DNA of 64,000 bases from positions 16,697,501 through 16,761,500 of the forward strand of contig NC_086259.1 of assembly GCF_021018805.1 (NCBI RefSeq), written 5' to 3'. Both the position numbers and the translations under genes were made by a program. The notes under the pieces were generated by a model. The model was given only the letters and a program-made list of their open reading frames with translations. It searched no databases and had not been told where the DNA came from. This document shows, piece by piece, positions 22,329 to 35,500 of the stretch (position 1 is its first letter; each line of letters starts with the position of its first letter). The DNA is from Prinia subflava (Eukaryota > Chordata > Aves > Passeriformes > Cisticolidae).

Positions 22329-25300
22329 CATGGAACCCTTGGAGCAGATCCCATATGAATTTCTGACTGATTAACAGGGAGAGCTTATGGAGCAGCTAAG
22401 ATGTGAATATTCAGACTGGATTTCCCAGCTCTGGAGAAGGCAAATCCATATTCTAATTAGCTAATTGGCCCAGACACCCATCCCCTTCCCGGATAAGACT
22501 GTGTAATTACAATTATCAGCTGCTTCTGTTGGGGGTGTCTGCAAATTAGGAGTCCCTTTCAGGCCCCATACAAAACTTCACAGGCTTCAGTTTGGGAATG
22601 CCCAATCCAACTGTTTTATATTCAAGCTGTTGCAGCAGTCAGAGCTGAGGGCAGCTGCTCTTCAGTTAGTTGGCCACTGTATGTTTGCATGATGCTTTCT
22701 CCACACTCCCTGCTTCTTCCTGGGCCCTGCTGACTTGCCAGGCTTCACAGCAGCTGGCATCCAGCCCTCCCACTTTGTCCTTCTAGATACGAGAAGCACA
22801 GCCTGTTTCTGAAAGCACAGGCATGATGAAGGAGACTGCACTTAAATGTACTGGTTTGGTGATAGAGACATTTCCAGTAGCAGCTCATTTTTGTGATGAA
22901 TGTGTTCTGTAGCATTGTCCAGTTCATTCTCTGCTACTGGAAATCTGACTACATGAACACACTAAAACTGCCAGGGCTGGGGGTGCCACAGGCTCTCCCC
23001 TGTGAATCTCCTCCAAAGGCATTGAAATTAATGGAAGTCTCGTCTCTGGCTTTGATGGATTTTGAAATAGGCCCTGAAAAAGAACAAATAATGTTTGGAA
23101 ATGTCTACAAATAAAGCCGAGCTCTCCAAGTGAGTCTACTGTTGGCAATTTCTATAGCAATGTGCATTTTTTTCCTAATCTACGGTTGCTATAAGTTACT
23201 CTTCAGCTGCCTGCAGCAGATGGAGAGTGGAAGAAAGAAAATTTCCCTCTTTGGCAGTTTGTTGACTTTTTATGCTTTAGTGCCAGGAATGCATTCTGTC
23301 AGTCTATTCTGTTTGCCACAAGAATGAGAAAAGAATTTACATGAAAAGAAAATACTGCTTTTAAAGAATCAAAATTAGCAGCTAAGGTCTTCAGGAAGAG
23401 AGAAACTTCCAAAAACCCTTTTCACTCATGAGTGAGAACTCACTTGATGACAAGTAAATTGTCCTCCTTGAACTTACCTTCTTGTGGGAAACATGTCTTT
23501 TGCATTCTTCCTCAACAGAAGGACATTTTTTAAAAAAACAGCTTTCTTATGCCAGAAGTCTTTGACTTTGGAGTGGTCCTGATCTGTACCCCAGTGCAGA
23601 TCACAGATCACAGCTGCATCACAACAGCCTGAGAATGTCCTGTGATTCAAACTGCAGCACTGCAGAATAGCTTGACCATCCATAATAGAGACCAGAAAGT
23701 GCTAGATTTGAAGAATTAAGGAAGTGAAGAGCTGCCAAAGAGAAGGAATAAATCACACCCTTGTTCATTTTGGCTGTTGTTCATTTGCCTTGAGGAAGAG
23801 CAAGTAAATCTACTCTCTGTAGAAGGATATTACCATCTTTACATTCCTGAATATTACTGAATGCAATATACAGATTATATCAGGAATATAAACATCTCTG
23901 TGTTCTATTAATTGAATAAACATAAAAATGGAAAATTGATTTCTATTACTTTGACTTAGAGGTAGAAAAAATTATTTTCAGGTATGATGAACTTCAGACA
24001 AGATTATGAGTAGTCCATTTTACTGTGTCATGTTAACTTGTGCAGTGTGAAGAGCATGGTTACCCTGAGAGGTAGGAAGTACTGAGTCCTGAGCAGACTC
24101 TACACCTCCACCTCCACCTTCCATCTCTTCAGCTGGTTTTAAAAGTGCCCATTTGCCAATTAATTTAAGGAGGTGGATCACAACCCCACTTCCTTCCTTG
24201 CTTCTCTCCTGTGCTGCTTAACCTGATGGTGAGACCCAGTTATTGCTGACTGAAAAGGGTTTGGTCTTGTTGTTGCTTCTACTGTCTAATTTTCCATGAG
24301 GCAACACACTGAACTTACCAGTGATCCCTGCCAAGTTGCAATTTTGATGTTATCTTGTTTATAAAAACAGGGAAAACAATTCTTATCTGTACAGGGTGCA
24401 ATAATGAAATTAGATGTTCATGCCTGGCATGATGGGGTCAGGATAAAGATAAGCAGGATTACGTTCAGGAGCTGTTGGTTTGAACATAATTTCTGTTTAT
24501 AGGATGTGTATGGTTACCTATATGTCACCTGGATAAGTCCCTGAGGATCTTCTCATAGGAACTTCTCCTTGAAAGTGTCTGGTGTTGCCTTTAGGCTCAT
24601 AGCTGGCCTGTCCTCACTGCCACAGTTGATGCTTCAATCCCTGCCTTTTCCCAGCTATTTCCCCTGTGTTATTGCTTTTCAGAACAGAACTTTGTTAGGA
24701 AGAAGGGGGTGAGTGGGCCCCATAAGAACATTTATTGAGCTGGGCTTATCAATGGCCAAATTGAGCCCCAAGTTCACAGAGAAAGGAGCAGAACTATCTC
24801 AAGAACCTGATGACGCCTCATGTGTCCTTGTGATCCTGTCTGACTAAGTGGCACAATTTAGATTTGCCATTGCCTTAATATCTTAATTAGAGAAGTGTTC
24901 AAAGCATTGAAGGTGCCCTCTTTAGGTAAAACATTAACTGGTAGATACAAATGGACTGAACTTTGCCCAGCATGCACTGAGGTAAAATAAATTGCTTGGA
25001 CCTGAATTTACAGCCATCATTTACAGCCACTGTGTCTGCAGTCTCTCCAGATTTCCATAAGTGTAAAACTGGCCAGACTTCTTAGGTGCTTCAGTTTCCA
25101 CCTTGTTTATGTTATTTAATTTGGTTAGACATTTTTTTCTGTTAATTATGAGCTATTTCAGAGCTTACACAGCATGGAGATAGAGAGGAAAAAAAGCTCT
25201 ATTACACATTGTTTTATTGACAATGTCTCTTATGAGTAGATATCCAACAGCTTATAAAAGAGATCGGCTTCACAACCCCCATAATGAGAAGAGTGAGGCC

Positions 25301-28300
25301 CAGCAGCCTCTCTAGGAACACTGTTTTTGTGTTAAGCCTTCTACACTCAGTTGCCATTTACTAAAAGCAGAAAGCAGTCCTTTTGAATTTTCCTTTAAGT
25401 TCCCCCCAAGATGTACAGTAGGCTACCAGGTAGAATAGAGTGCAGCAACATTAACTTCTGTCACCATACCCGTTTGTGACCCCATTTCTACACCCTCAGC
25501 ATGGAAGTGAATGCCAACCTTCACATTGTCATCCTGCCCACTTGAAAACACATGACTGAACTGTATAATTTACATATTAAAACATGTAAATAGGGATGTT
25601 GAAAGGTGCAGATAAGGTTACAGAAGTCTTAGAGCAAGGAAGTTTATGTGGATACAGTGGTTGTTTATTTGTTTTAATGTCTAGATAATGTTTAAGTATT
25701 TGGGCATTAGGATCACAGGGCAGGCTTATGATGAATACCAGTATGGGTAGGCCAGCAGTTCCATGCCTCAGCACCTGAAGAGTTTTAATATTAAGTTACA
25801 TTGTACATTTATTTTAATTAACAATTCAATATTTCTCATGATAGGTATTAAAACTATGACTGTAAAAAAGAAAGCAATACCTTTGTTTATCAAAGAAATC
25901 ATGAAATCTCACAAAAAAACTTCCCCTCCCCAAAATTGAAATCTTATCAAAGAAATTAAGATCTCATAAACCTAGTTATTTTTGTCCAAATAGTGAGTAA
26001 ACCAGTATATGATCAAAACAGTTTTGACCCAAATAATATCTGGTCAGAATAATATAGGAAAACTATTGTTATTTAAATTTGAGCAAATTTCATTAGTAAT
26101 TCGTGTTTACAGTTTTATCTGGACAGTGCAAGAGATGTGTTTCTAAATAGTCTGGTGGCAGTTTTGTGAAATGAGATCATGCCAATAAAAGAGTATTTGA
26201 CACAGATAAGAACTTGTGTTTCTAGAAAGTGAGATAGCAATCAGTGTGATTTCAGCAAGAACAACTCCTAAGTTCCTATCAGTTTTATTGCTGGAGTTTT
26301 ATTTGGTAGTGATAGATAACTGCTGATGGCTGAAAGTTCTTAGCAGAGTTTAAAGTCATATATGTCCAGTCAATTTGACATTTGTTAATGGGCTTTAATT
26401 AGAACTCAATTTCTATAAGCAAAAGATTAAAAGAAATTAAGTGCAATAGAGATAAGGAATTATATTGGTCTCTATGTGATTTCTAAGGCAATAACCTGCT
26501 TCTTGCTAAGTGAACCAAAAGTACAAAGGTAGGCACACAGCAATGGCATTATTGTTGTACTAGAAATGCAGTTAACAAGCTCTGCTGTCTTGGAAGGCTT
26601 TGTTTCGATTAACCACAGAAATCACATGCAAAATGTCACCCCCAGCCTCCAAAAATATCTTTGTGGCCATTTTAAAGTCTGGGAGAGAAGCTCAGGGCAT
26701 GCAGAGACTGGAGGGAAGTGGAAGTGAGAAAGGGTCCAAGAGGAAACAGCTTGTGGCCTTCATCACAGTTTAGAGCAGAAATATAATAAAGCAAATCTGC
26801 ACGTGATAGGGAGCTTCAAAAATATTGTCATGAGGGGTGAACAGAGAGAGGAAACGGGAGAGAAATGTGAGATTTGATTGGAGAAAGACTTATATTTGTA
26901 GGTTTTGCAACAAGAAGAAACATTCTGAAATAATAAAATTAGAAAAATCATCTAATCCACATTCTCTACTGCTGATAATTACCCATTATAATTGTAAATC
27001 AGTGCTTTGATCTTTTGCCATTTTAATGTAAAAAGGGGGGAAATCACACAGTTGGCAAGAAAATTAATCTCCGCATACTGTACTAAACTGCTTATTTGTC
27101 ATTAGTGTGATGAAAACAACAAAAAAAGTGTTTTCCTGGTAAATGAAGTGTTGTTTACAGACACGCAGGAAAAGCTAACTTCATAAAGCTTCTTTATTTA
27201 AGTTGTACAACATAAGAGACAAAACTTTCAGTCACAGACACCTAAACTTAGCTACCAAACACATTGGGGTTGATTTCAGAAGCTGTTGGAGATCTGCAGC
27301 TCCTTGTTCTTCCATTCAGGCAACTTTTAATGAGATTTCCAATTATCTCATCATGGCTGAACCTTAACCTACATGAACACTTGGGGTGGAGGAGGCAAAA
27401 GAGATTTGAATTAATTTTTTTATTGCTTGCTTGCTCTTAGTATCACTACAGATTGGACAACTCACAGGTCAGATAATTAAAATTGCAGAATTATCAGCTG
27501 CACAAATAAATTAATGAGGATACACTGGAACAAAGATATTAAAGCAAAACAGAACATTGTGGAGGGAGAAAAAGTCCCCTCAGCTTAGTGAGAGTAGAGT
27601 TGGGCAGCCTTGGTTTTTTGCCAGATCCTTTTCAGTCTCTAAATTGCTGAAAAATCCCTTACTTGAGATATAAATATACTTGGTGTATAAAGTGAATCAA
27701 CATCTCAGTGCACATTCTCACATATTTGCAAGTACACACGTGCATATATACAGTGGATATGCAAGTCTATGTGTATGTGTCTCCACATAAAAGTGGATTT
27801 TGATCCCTTTCGTCTCCTACAGCCTTCTGGTTCAATCCTACTGTTTATTAGTATTACGAATTCAAACCAAGACCTTATATTTGCTAATCTGGCTTTTTAT
27901 TTTGTTATCATCTGCTTCTGTCAGTGCTTTCCAAAAAGAGAGTAAGGCATGCTGTCCTGATGATCTCCCGAAGAGAAGATCAGCCATCAAACAGACAGAA
28001 AGTTTGAAGAAGAGGAATAATGTATAATAAATGTGTCAGAAGAGTTTGTAGCACAAATTGTGTTTTGAATAAAATAACTGTTATAGTTCTAAGAGATCAG
28101 TCATTCTTAAGAAGTGATATTAAACATTTTGGGAACAATGGTGATTCAGCTGAAAAAATCGGATTTTAGGGTAACCCCATATGAAATTGCATAATATATA
28201 ATTGTGCAAAGCTTTTCTTTATCCTTCATGGTCAATAGAGCCTAAGATTTAGTCTGCAATCACATGCTTTATATTGAAATAATTCTCTTTCCAGAAGATT

Positions 28301-28860
28301 TTAAAATTAACAACATTGAACTCAGTTAAGTACCTTATCTAGAAACAAAAGCATGAAGTTAAAAATCTGCCTTAGTTTTACTGAATCCTGCCATACTTTT
28401 GTAGGTGGATTTGGGTCACATATGGGAGAATATGGTAGAGCGAAAAGATATTTAATTCAAAGATGTGCCACTCTGCCAGTTGACTCTGGAACATAAAGAA
28501 ATACATCACATGACTATTCAGTGGAGATAATTTGGTCATTTCCAGAACAGCCCAGTTTAAAATCACAGAATGGAAAGAAAAGAATGATCCCCTGTTCTGT
28601 AGTGCTTGTCACTCCCAGAGTGCCAATTCCAGAACAGTGAGCAGAGATTTCTTTCTCTCTCCCTACAAACCAAATGGGACAAGCATCCCCAGCAGTGTCC
28701 AAGATATACCTGGGAAGCTGCAGGTGATGTTTGAGGTGCTCCAGCTGTCCCCTGCCTGCCTCTGCCGGTGCTATAAAGAGCTGAGTTAACTTATTTCTTG
28801 GAGCCAATGAAGGAGTTAATTTTAACACGAACCTGCAAGAATTAGAGTGTATGTGCTAGG
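22329..28860. other. Intergenic DNA between PKD1L2 and BCO1
   Basis: About 6.5 kb of mostly AT-rich sequence with no exon, RNA gene or young repeat that I can recognise. It could hold enhancers for either divergent gene, but no motif cluster stands out. The longest open frames (under 110 codons) lack homology signs. Confidence 0.6.
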
Positions 28861-28877
28861 GATTAAAGATCAGCTAT

Positions 28878-28887
28878 TATAAATAGT
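28878..28887 (+). promoter_or_regulatory. MEF2-type / TATA-like element of the BCO1 promoter
   Basis: TTATAAATAG fits the MEF2 consensus YTAWWWWTAR exactly and also reads as a TATA-like box, 148 bases before the BCO1 start codon. Human BCO1 is known to be driven by cooperating MEF2 and PPAR-gamma sites close to its start, so the position fits. Whether it acts as TATA, MEF2 site or both is inference. Confidence 0.6.
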
Positions 28888-28926
28888 CAATCTATAAGCC
28901 AGCGGCCACCAGCTCGCTCTGCACTT

Positions 28927-28939
28927 TGACCTTATCTTT
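28927..28939. promoter_or_regulatory. Nuclear-receptor half-site overlapping a GATA motif
   Basis: TGACCT (reverse of the AGGTCA half-site) runs into CTTATCT, the reverse of the GATA consensus AGATAAG. The second half-site of a DR1/PPRE is poor. Both fit an intestinal, retinoid-controlled gene, and human BCO1 has a PPAR element in its proximal promoter. Confidence 0.4.
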
Positions 28940-28941
28940 GT

Positions 28942-28947
28942 ATGTAA
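28942..28947 (+). promoter_or_regulatory. Start-stop upstream ORF (ATG TAA) before BCO1
   Basis: An ATG followed at once by TAA lies 93 bases upstream of the BCO1 start, inside the expected 5' UTR if transcription starts about 25-30 bases after the TATA-like box. Its initiation context is weak (T at -3). Confidence 0.4.
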
Positions 28948-28959
28948 CAGGAAAGAGCC

Positions 28960-29560
28960 GCTCGCAGCCCAGACCGGGGGGGACAAGGGCGCCTGCAGGA
29001 GCGGCTGGGCAGAGCGCCGGGCACTGCACCAGAGATGGATACGCTGTACGGCAGGAATAAGGAAGAGCACCCAGAGCCCATAAAAGCTGAGGTGCAGGGT
29101 AAGTGAAAGAAAAATCCGATGTAAAACGAGCCGCTATTTTGGTGTTTTCCAATCCGTAAACACCGCGACTCTTCCTGGCCCGAGGCAGCGCTGGAAAGGG
29201 AAACCGAGAGAGAGGCGCAAGGGAATTTTGTTTAAAGGACTGAGCTCAGATAATATCTGTGACCCTGCTGGGGGATTTTTATCACTCCACGAGCATTTCT
29301 GTGTACTTTTCGAAAGTGTGTTTGAACAGGGCTCTCTGAAGCTGGTGGTGGGGGAGATTTCAGCTCGGGATTTCAGCTCGGAGCCCCCTCCCCCGGCCCC
29401 GCTCTCACTTTCGGTTTCTGCTCTCCGTGACCCCCCCGTGCCCCCGGGGCTCCTGCGGAGGGTCCCTGACACCGGGGTCTGCACCAGCAGCGCTGCCAAA
29501 CAGCAAAGCCCCAGCACAGGATGCCACAGGCAGCGTTTAGAAGAGGGTTTGGAAGATAAT
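28960..29560. promoter_or_regulatory. CpG-rich region over BCO1 exon 1 and intron 1 start
   Basis: GC and CpG content rise sharply against the AT-rich flanks. Included are two ISRE-like cores (29194-29203 and, reversed, 29409-29418) and a 13-bp exact tandem duplication at 29356-29381. The long open frames on both strands here reflect base composition. Confidence 0.6.
29035..29098 (+). CDS. BCO1: BCO1 exon 1
   Basis: Residues 1-22, from ATG to CAG-G before gtaagt. The start has G at -3 and G at +4 (agag ATG G), a good context, and the N-terminus matches known BCO1 proteins. Confidence 0.96.
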
Positions 29561-32500
29561 CCGGGAGAAACTGCGGAGTATCCTTCGGGAACACAGTTTA
29601 AAGCGGCTCTCTAGGGATGACACTCGACCAAGCTGTTATTTTTCCCCATTTCTTTTACTTTACAGAAGACTTTTTTTTGTTGTTGTTATAGCTACAGGAC
29701 AGATTTGTTACTGGGAAACCCTACTTAGTAAATTTTGGCTGTGTTGTTTGTGATATATAGTCCAAGAAATGGTAGGAATCTGCCGTTCCGGAGTACAAAA
29801 CTTAGAGATGACAATTAAAACTTGCAGGGCTTTGTTGCAGTTCAGTTTGGTGGCTGAATTGGAAAAGATTTTGTGTCAAGTCAGACAAAAGGCTTTGTTT
29901 TAATGCCTTTCAATTATTTTATGCTTTTATGGGTTTATGCCTTTCAATTTCTTTTCTCAACTTATTATCAAAACATTTGACGTTATTTGCAAACATAGAA
30001 CTTATCAGACCTCATCTGTGTTGTGCAATAGTTTATTTGAACAAGGACTGCATATTTCAGAAGGTGAAGTTACACATACAAATCATTCCTTCATTGCTAA
30101 AGAAACTAAAAGAGAACCATGATCCCTTAAAATATTTTGGTAGTCCTGAGCTCTGCCAGTATTTTGGCTCCTTGCTACTTAATATGTACACTCTAAATAT
30201 CTATCACACCTCTGACATCAGCTGCAATTATCCCAAGCTGTCCTACAGCCATCTGATTTTCTGAGATTCTGTTGTTACTATAGTTAATAAATGTCCAAAT
30301 ATTTGGGGATTTCACTGTGTCCCTAATGTGTCCTCATACATTTCAGAAAAGAATAGAGTCCACATTTTTAAAGCCATATAAGCACTCTTGGATGATGATT
30401 TGGTACTCAGTGTGATTTACAGAAATGCTTAATTCCCACTAAGATGAATTATCTGAAAACTTCTCTGGATGACCCTTTGCTGCTTGTTTTTAATTCTGAA
30501 ATTATGTCAGAAATTACATGGAATTGCACCAGAAATGTTAGAATCAGAAAAAAATCCACAGTGCTTTAAAAAGATCTTTTTTCCCTTTCTTATCTTTCCC
30601 AGCAAAATTATCATATATAAAAATATATTATAGTTATTGCTTTGGAGTTTCTTTTGTTAGAAAGTGAAGTAAGGTTTCATTTTCCAGGCTCTTCTCGAAA
30701 ATAACAACAACAGCAACAATAATAATGATTATGATGATGATGAAAGTATGATGAATAATTTTTTATGTACCTCAGGTATTGCAGAACTGTAACCCTAATT
30801 GAGTTAATGCCCTAATGATGGTGCCCCATCTCTGGAATTGCTCAGAACCAGGTTGGATGGGAATTTGAGCAACGTGGTCTAGTGGACCTGCCCATGGCAG
30901 GGATTGGAATGAGTTCATTTTTAAGGCTCATAGGAGGACATTTCTAGCTGTTGTAAAGGGGTTTTTTAACAAGAAAGTTTGTCAATATGATCAATGTGGG
31001 GTCAAAAACTAAATGACAAGGAGAAATATAAGTTCTGAAGAGCTTTTTATGCAAAGGCAATACTCACTGCAGGAGTTATGTGGAGAAGCTCTATGTGATC
31101 CTAAATGTTGCCTCAGGAGTCATATGCACAAAGAAGCAAGTCAAGTTTTTTATTTAATATATGATATGCCTTTGTTCATCTCTTTAAACCTACTGACATT
31201 CTTTAATTGTTATTATTCTGTGAGTCAAGTGATAGGTGATGCATTTATTGCAGGGATTTGATGAGGAACATTTATGGTTCAAATCTCAACAGCACCTATA
31301 CATTTTCAGTGCAATGTTCCTATACTATATTTGTGTACAAACCAACAATATTGTGACTACTGCCACAAAAGTACTTCTCAAATAACACTATATTGTGTAA
31401 TAATAATATGTGTAATCTAATTAATGAAGTTTTTACTGGAATTAATTTAGTCTGAAGTCTAAGCTGATGTGCTGAAAGCCAATGCAAGTCACATAATCTA
31501 TAAAATATGTTTATTTCTGATAAGCTCCAGCTTTTTCTGGCATGAGTAGAAGTGTTTAAATGTATCACTATAAAATATGAATGCAGGAAGGAAAGGTCCA
31601 ATTTTATATACTTCCTGATAATTAACAAATTACATTCCAGCAATCTCATTTTCTTACAGTAATCTCTGTTAGCAATAGTCACGCAGAATGTCACTAGTGC
31701 CACATTTTTGAGTAGGGGAAATTTTAATTAACCCAAACTCTAATATAATTATATGGTACTGCAAATCTCAACACACCTACGATCTATCTGGCTACATGAA
31801 GCCTCTGCCTTTAGGAAAACTGTCCTGGAACACTCTCCTTGCCTAAATGAATGGATAATGGTAACTCCTTTCTGTTTATAGGGCAGTTGCCCACTTGGTT
31901 GCAAGGGATCCTGCTCCGAAATGGCCCAGGGATGCACACCATAGGGGACAGCAAATACAACCACTGGTTTGATGGGCTCGCTCTGCTGCACAGCTTTACC
32001 TTTAAAAATGGTAAGTTGTTGCACAATGGATTGAAAGGAACTCACCACCCCACGTGTTTGGTGCCTTACTTTGCTAATTCTGCTCTGAGCTGGGTTGAAG
32101 TGTTGTGGTTTTGTCTGCAGAGTGAGGGGTGAGGGGAGAACAGCATTGGGGGAAGCCTCTCCACACACCCCTCACCCCTGACCCTTCACAGCACAGCTGG
32201 AGCACCTCTGCAGGGCTCTTTGCAGGGAGATGTTCCATTGTCCTTTCTGCTGCAGTGCCAAATTCAGTGCCATTGTCACCCCAGGGCAGCACAAACCCAG
32301 CTCTGGGCAGGTCACTGCAGGGCAGCCTTCTCCTTCCAGCCAGGGCAAGAAAATCTCTTGTTTGGAGAGGAGCAGCCACAGGCACTGCAGTGCCAGAGGC
32401 TTTTCTGCTGTGGATGGACAGGCCAGCTCCAGGGAGGACCAGCCTTCCCCTTCTGGGATTTGGTTACAGCTGGAACAGCTGCCAGGAGAGAAACTGGGCC

Positions 32501-35500
32501 ACTGTGTCACTTCACATGTCAAACCTCACTTGGTATATTTGGCACCCTACAGTCCCTCCTCCTGCTTGTCATCTTCATGGAAGAAAAACAGGCAGCTATC
32601 TATCTTAATTCAATTTTTTTTTTCAATTAAAACATTTTTCACCCATTCAGCTGTTACAGTGTGAGACAGGATGGTTTACACCTGGATTCTTGTGGCAAAA
32701 AATATGCATCTATAATAAAAATGGGATTTACTCCTGTTATCCTCTAATCCTAGTTTACTTTTTAGTTCCCATTTCTGTGATTGGAAGCATTTAATTCCAT
32801 TGCAGGATTTCTAGCCTGTCCAGCTCCACAAAATAAAATAATCTATAAAGAACTAATCAGTGTTTTTTAAATTGCCAGTATATCTTACTCACCTAAAGCA
32901 AACAGAGCTCAGTTTGTTCAAGAACAGTGATCCATTAAACTGTTGATTCCTTCAAGCAATCTGTTACTCCCATAACTAAATTTTGCTTATACAGGAGATT
33001 TTTTACCACCCATAAACGGATTGTATAATTAATCATTTTTTACACACATTGTTTTGTTTTCTGGAACAATTTATCCAAATCCCTCCTTTCCCCTGAAAAG
33101 TTCCCCAGTATTAGTACTGAGAGTCAGGGAATCTTGACAAATTTTACCAATCTCAGCAGCCATAAAGCCTTTGGTTTCATTCCATTGTTGGCTAAAGAAC
33201 AGCTGCTTCAGAAACTCCAGCTCTACCTGTGCAAATTTTTTGAAGGACTAAGTATAAAATGTGATTGAAAGTTGTTTGTTCTTCCTCAGGTGAAGTTTAC
33301 TACAGAAGCAAATATCTCCGAAGTGACACGTACAACTGCAACATAGAAGCAAACAGAATCGTGGTGTCTGAGTTTGGGACCATGGCTTATCCAGATCCAT
33401 GCAAAAACATATTTGCCAAGTAAGCAATGCCTTTCCCAACAGGATTCTTCTATCTACTTCTCTCTTCAGCACAGATGTCTTTCTGTTTACCCTTGACACA
33501 TATCTACAAATACAACTGTTGATTTATGAATTTACTATTGCTAAATATTGAAAAGGTCAAGAGATATGGTCTGTCTAGGGGTTAGTCTAAGGCAAATATT
33601 TTAAATCCGTTTTGTCAGCAATATTTGCTGCTTTGTTCAGTAACACAAGTAGATTATATAAAAAAACAAACTTTTTTTTTCTCCAGTGTTAGTGAAACAT
33701 TTTGATATTCTGTAAGGGGAGGAGCAGGAAGAAAGAAAAAGATGTAGAGATGAGGAAATTATTAATACAAAGTCTATTCAACAAAAAAGAAGAGAAGCAT
33801 CAATAACTACAAAAAAAAATCAGAAAAACTTTTTGATTAAAGATGGTTTAACAGAAAGGTGAGGTGTAAGCCATCATGTTGTCCTTGATCTTGTAAAATT
33901 GGCTGTAGGGATTCATTAGCAAGTGCAAATAGATCACCCTTCTCTCCTTCTTGTCACTGATTTACCTCCAGTGACCTCAAACCTGATATTTGACAAGGAC
34001 ACATACACAGAGAGTTACTGCAGAAGAGCTGATATGTTGTAAGTTGTTCCCCTGAGATGAGATTTTCTTCCTTCTTCCAATAGAGTAACTCTGGCATTTT
34101 AAGTTTAAAAGGGATATAGCAACTTTGGCTTGGCTTCTAGTGACTGTGATGAAATCATACACTGATAAAGCAAAATGTCAAATCCATGTGAAGTTCAATC
34201 TTCTTTGGAATCATAATTGTGATACGGAATAACACTGGGAACAAAAAATATTCCATTGAGGAGTACATGAACCCATCTATTTTATGAAGGCACACACTGA
34301 TAAACCTCCCTGCTTTTAGGTAGGAACTGGTAGACCAAATTTTCTCAAATTAGACACAGGAGAGTGTTATTAGCCCATCCTGATAAACCAGTGCATATCC
34401 TAGAGCTGACAGTGGGAATGGGCCTGGATGTCCATTTGTGTGTGGAAAAACAGCTCCTTGCATGTCCTTAACCCTGAGCAGGCCAAGGGCATTGGAGAAG
34501 TCCCTCTCCTCTGCTGTCCCACCTTTGCAGGGAGCTGCCAGGAGCGGGCACAGCAGGGACAGGCAGCCCCAGGCCTGGCACTGCAGGGTCACTTGTGCTC
34601 CATGTGGGGAAAGGCAGCCCCGGCTTCCACAGCTCTAATGAAATTTCCCTCTGGACAGGGCATTCTCCTATTTGTCTCACACCATTCCTGAGTTCACAGA
34701 CAACTGTCTGATCAACATTATGAAAGCTGGGGATGATTTTTATGCTACTGGAGAGACTAACTTCATCAGGAAAATTAATCCACAGACTTTGGAGACATTG
34801 GAGAAGGTACAAACCACCATCTGTCATTCTGGTTCCTTGTCTGCTGATGAATAAATTTCAGACTGACTCATAAGGATCTTTTAACATGTTCAGGACACAA
34901 AATACTTTTCTTCTACTGTTGCCTTACTTTTGAAATCATGGTAAAGTGAAATAGTGAAGATATCAAAAGATAAAAACTCCTGAGTTCAAATTTAAATCCT
35001 GTTTGGTTTGGGAAAAGCTGGGCTTTGAGCAATTTCACTGGTACATAATCTAGGAAGGTGGCAGTAATAATAGTACAGTTACATGATGATTTTGGATGAT
35101 TGCCATTATTGTGTATCTGTAGTTATAAAATTATTTACATAATTAAAATATCAGTAGGTCAGTTATATGACTACTTTTCAAGGACCTTATGTAAGATATT
35201 ATTTAATTATTAAAATGAGAACTTGAGATATTGAAATATATACAATGATTTTATTTTTCTAGCCCACACTTCAGTTTGAGTACAATTTCCAAACTTTAAA
35301 TAAAACAGAAATACTTTTGCTCCAGCAGATTGCCACACAGCCCTGTTAAATAAAGTGCTTTCAGGATTAAATAGGCATTTGCAGAATATCTTGCTTAGCT
35401 AATCCTCCCTGATATTATGTGGCTTCAAAAGACAGGTGGCTGCAATGCAGATTCTGTAACTTGTTTTAGCCTTGAATAAGGAAATCATTTGAATAACTAG

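Larger units (their letters stand above)
29099..31881 (+). other. BCO1 intron 1
   Basis: A 2.8 kb intron. Its first 460 bases are the CpG-rich region; further on are an imperfect AAC/AAT/ATG trinucleotide tract (30700-30757) and an old CR1 tail (30820-30936). Nothing else recognised. Confidence 0.7.

Noticed and set aside
32074..32664. Open frames of 103-159 codons on both strands in BCO1 intron 2
   Set aside because: Several overlapping frames are open at once, the stretch is GC-rich, and no splice signals or domain signatures support any of them.
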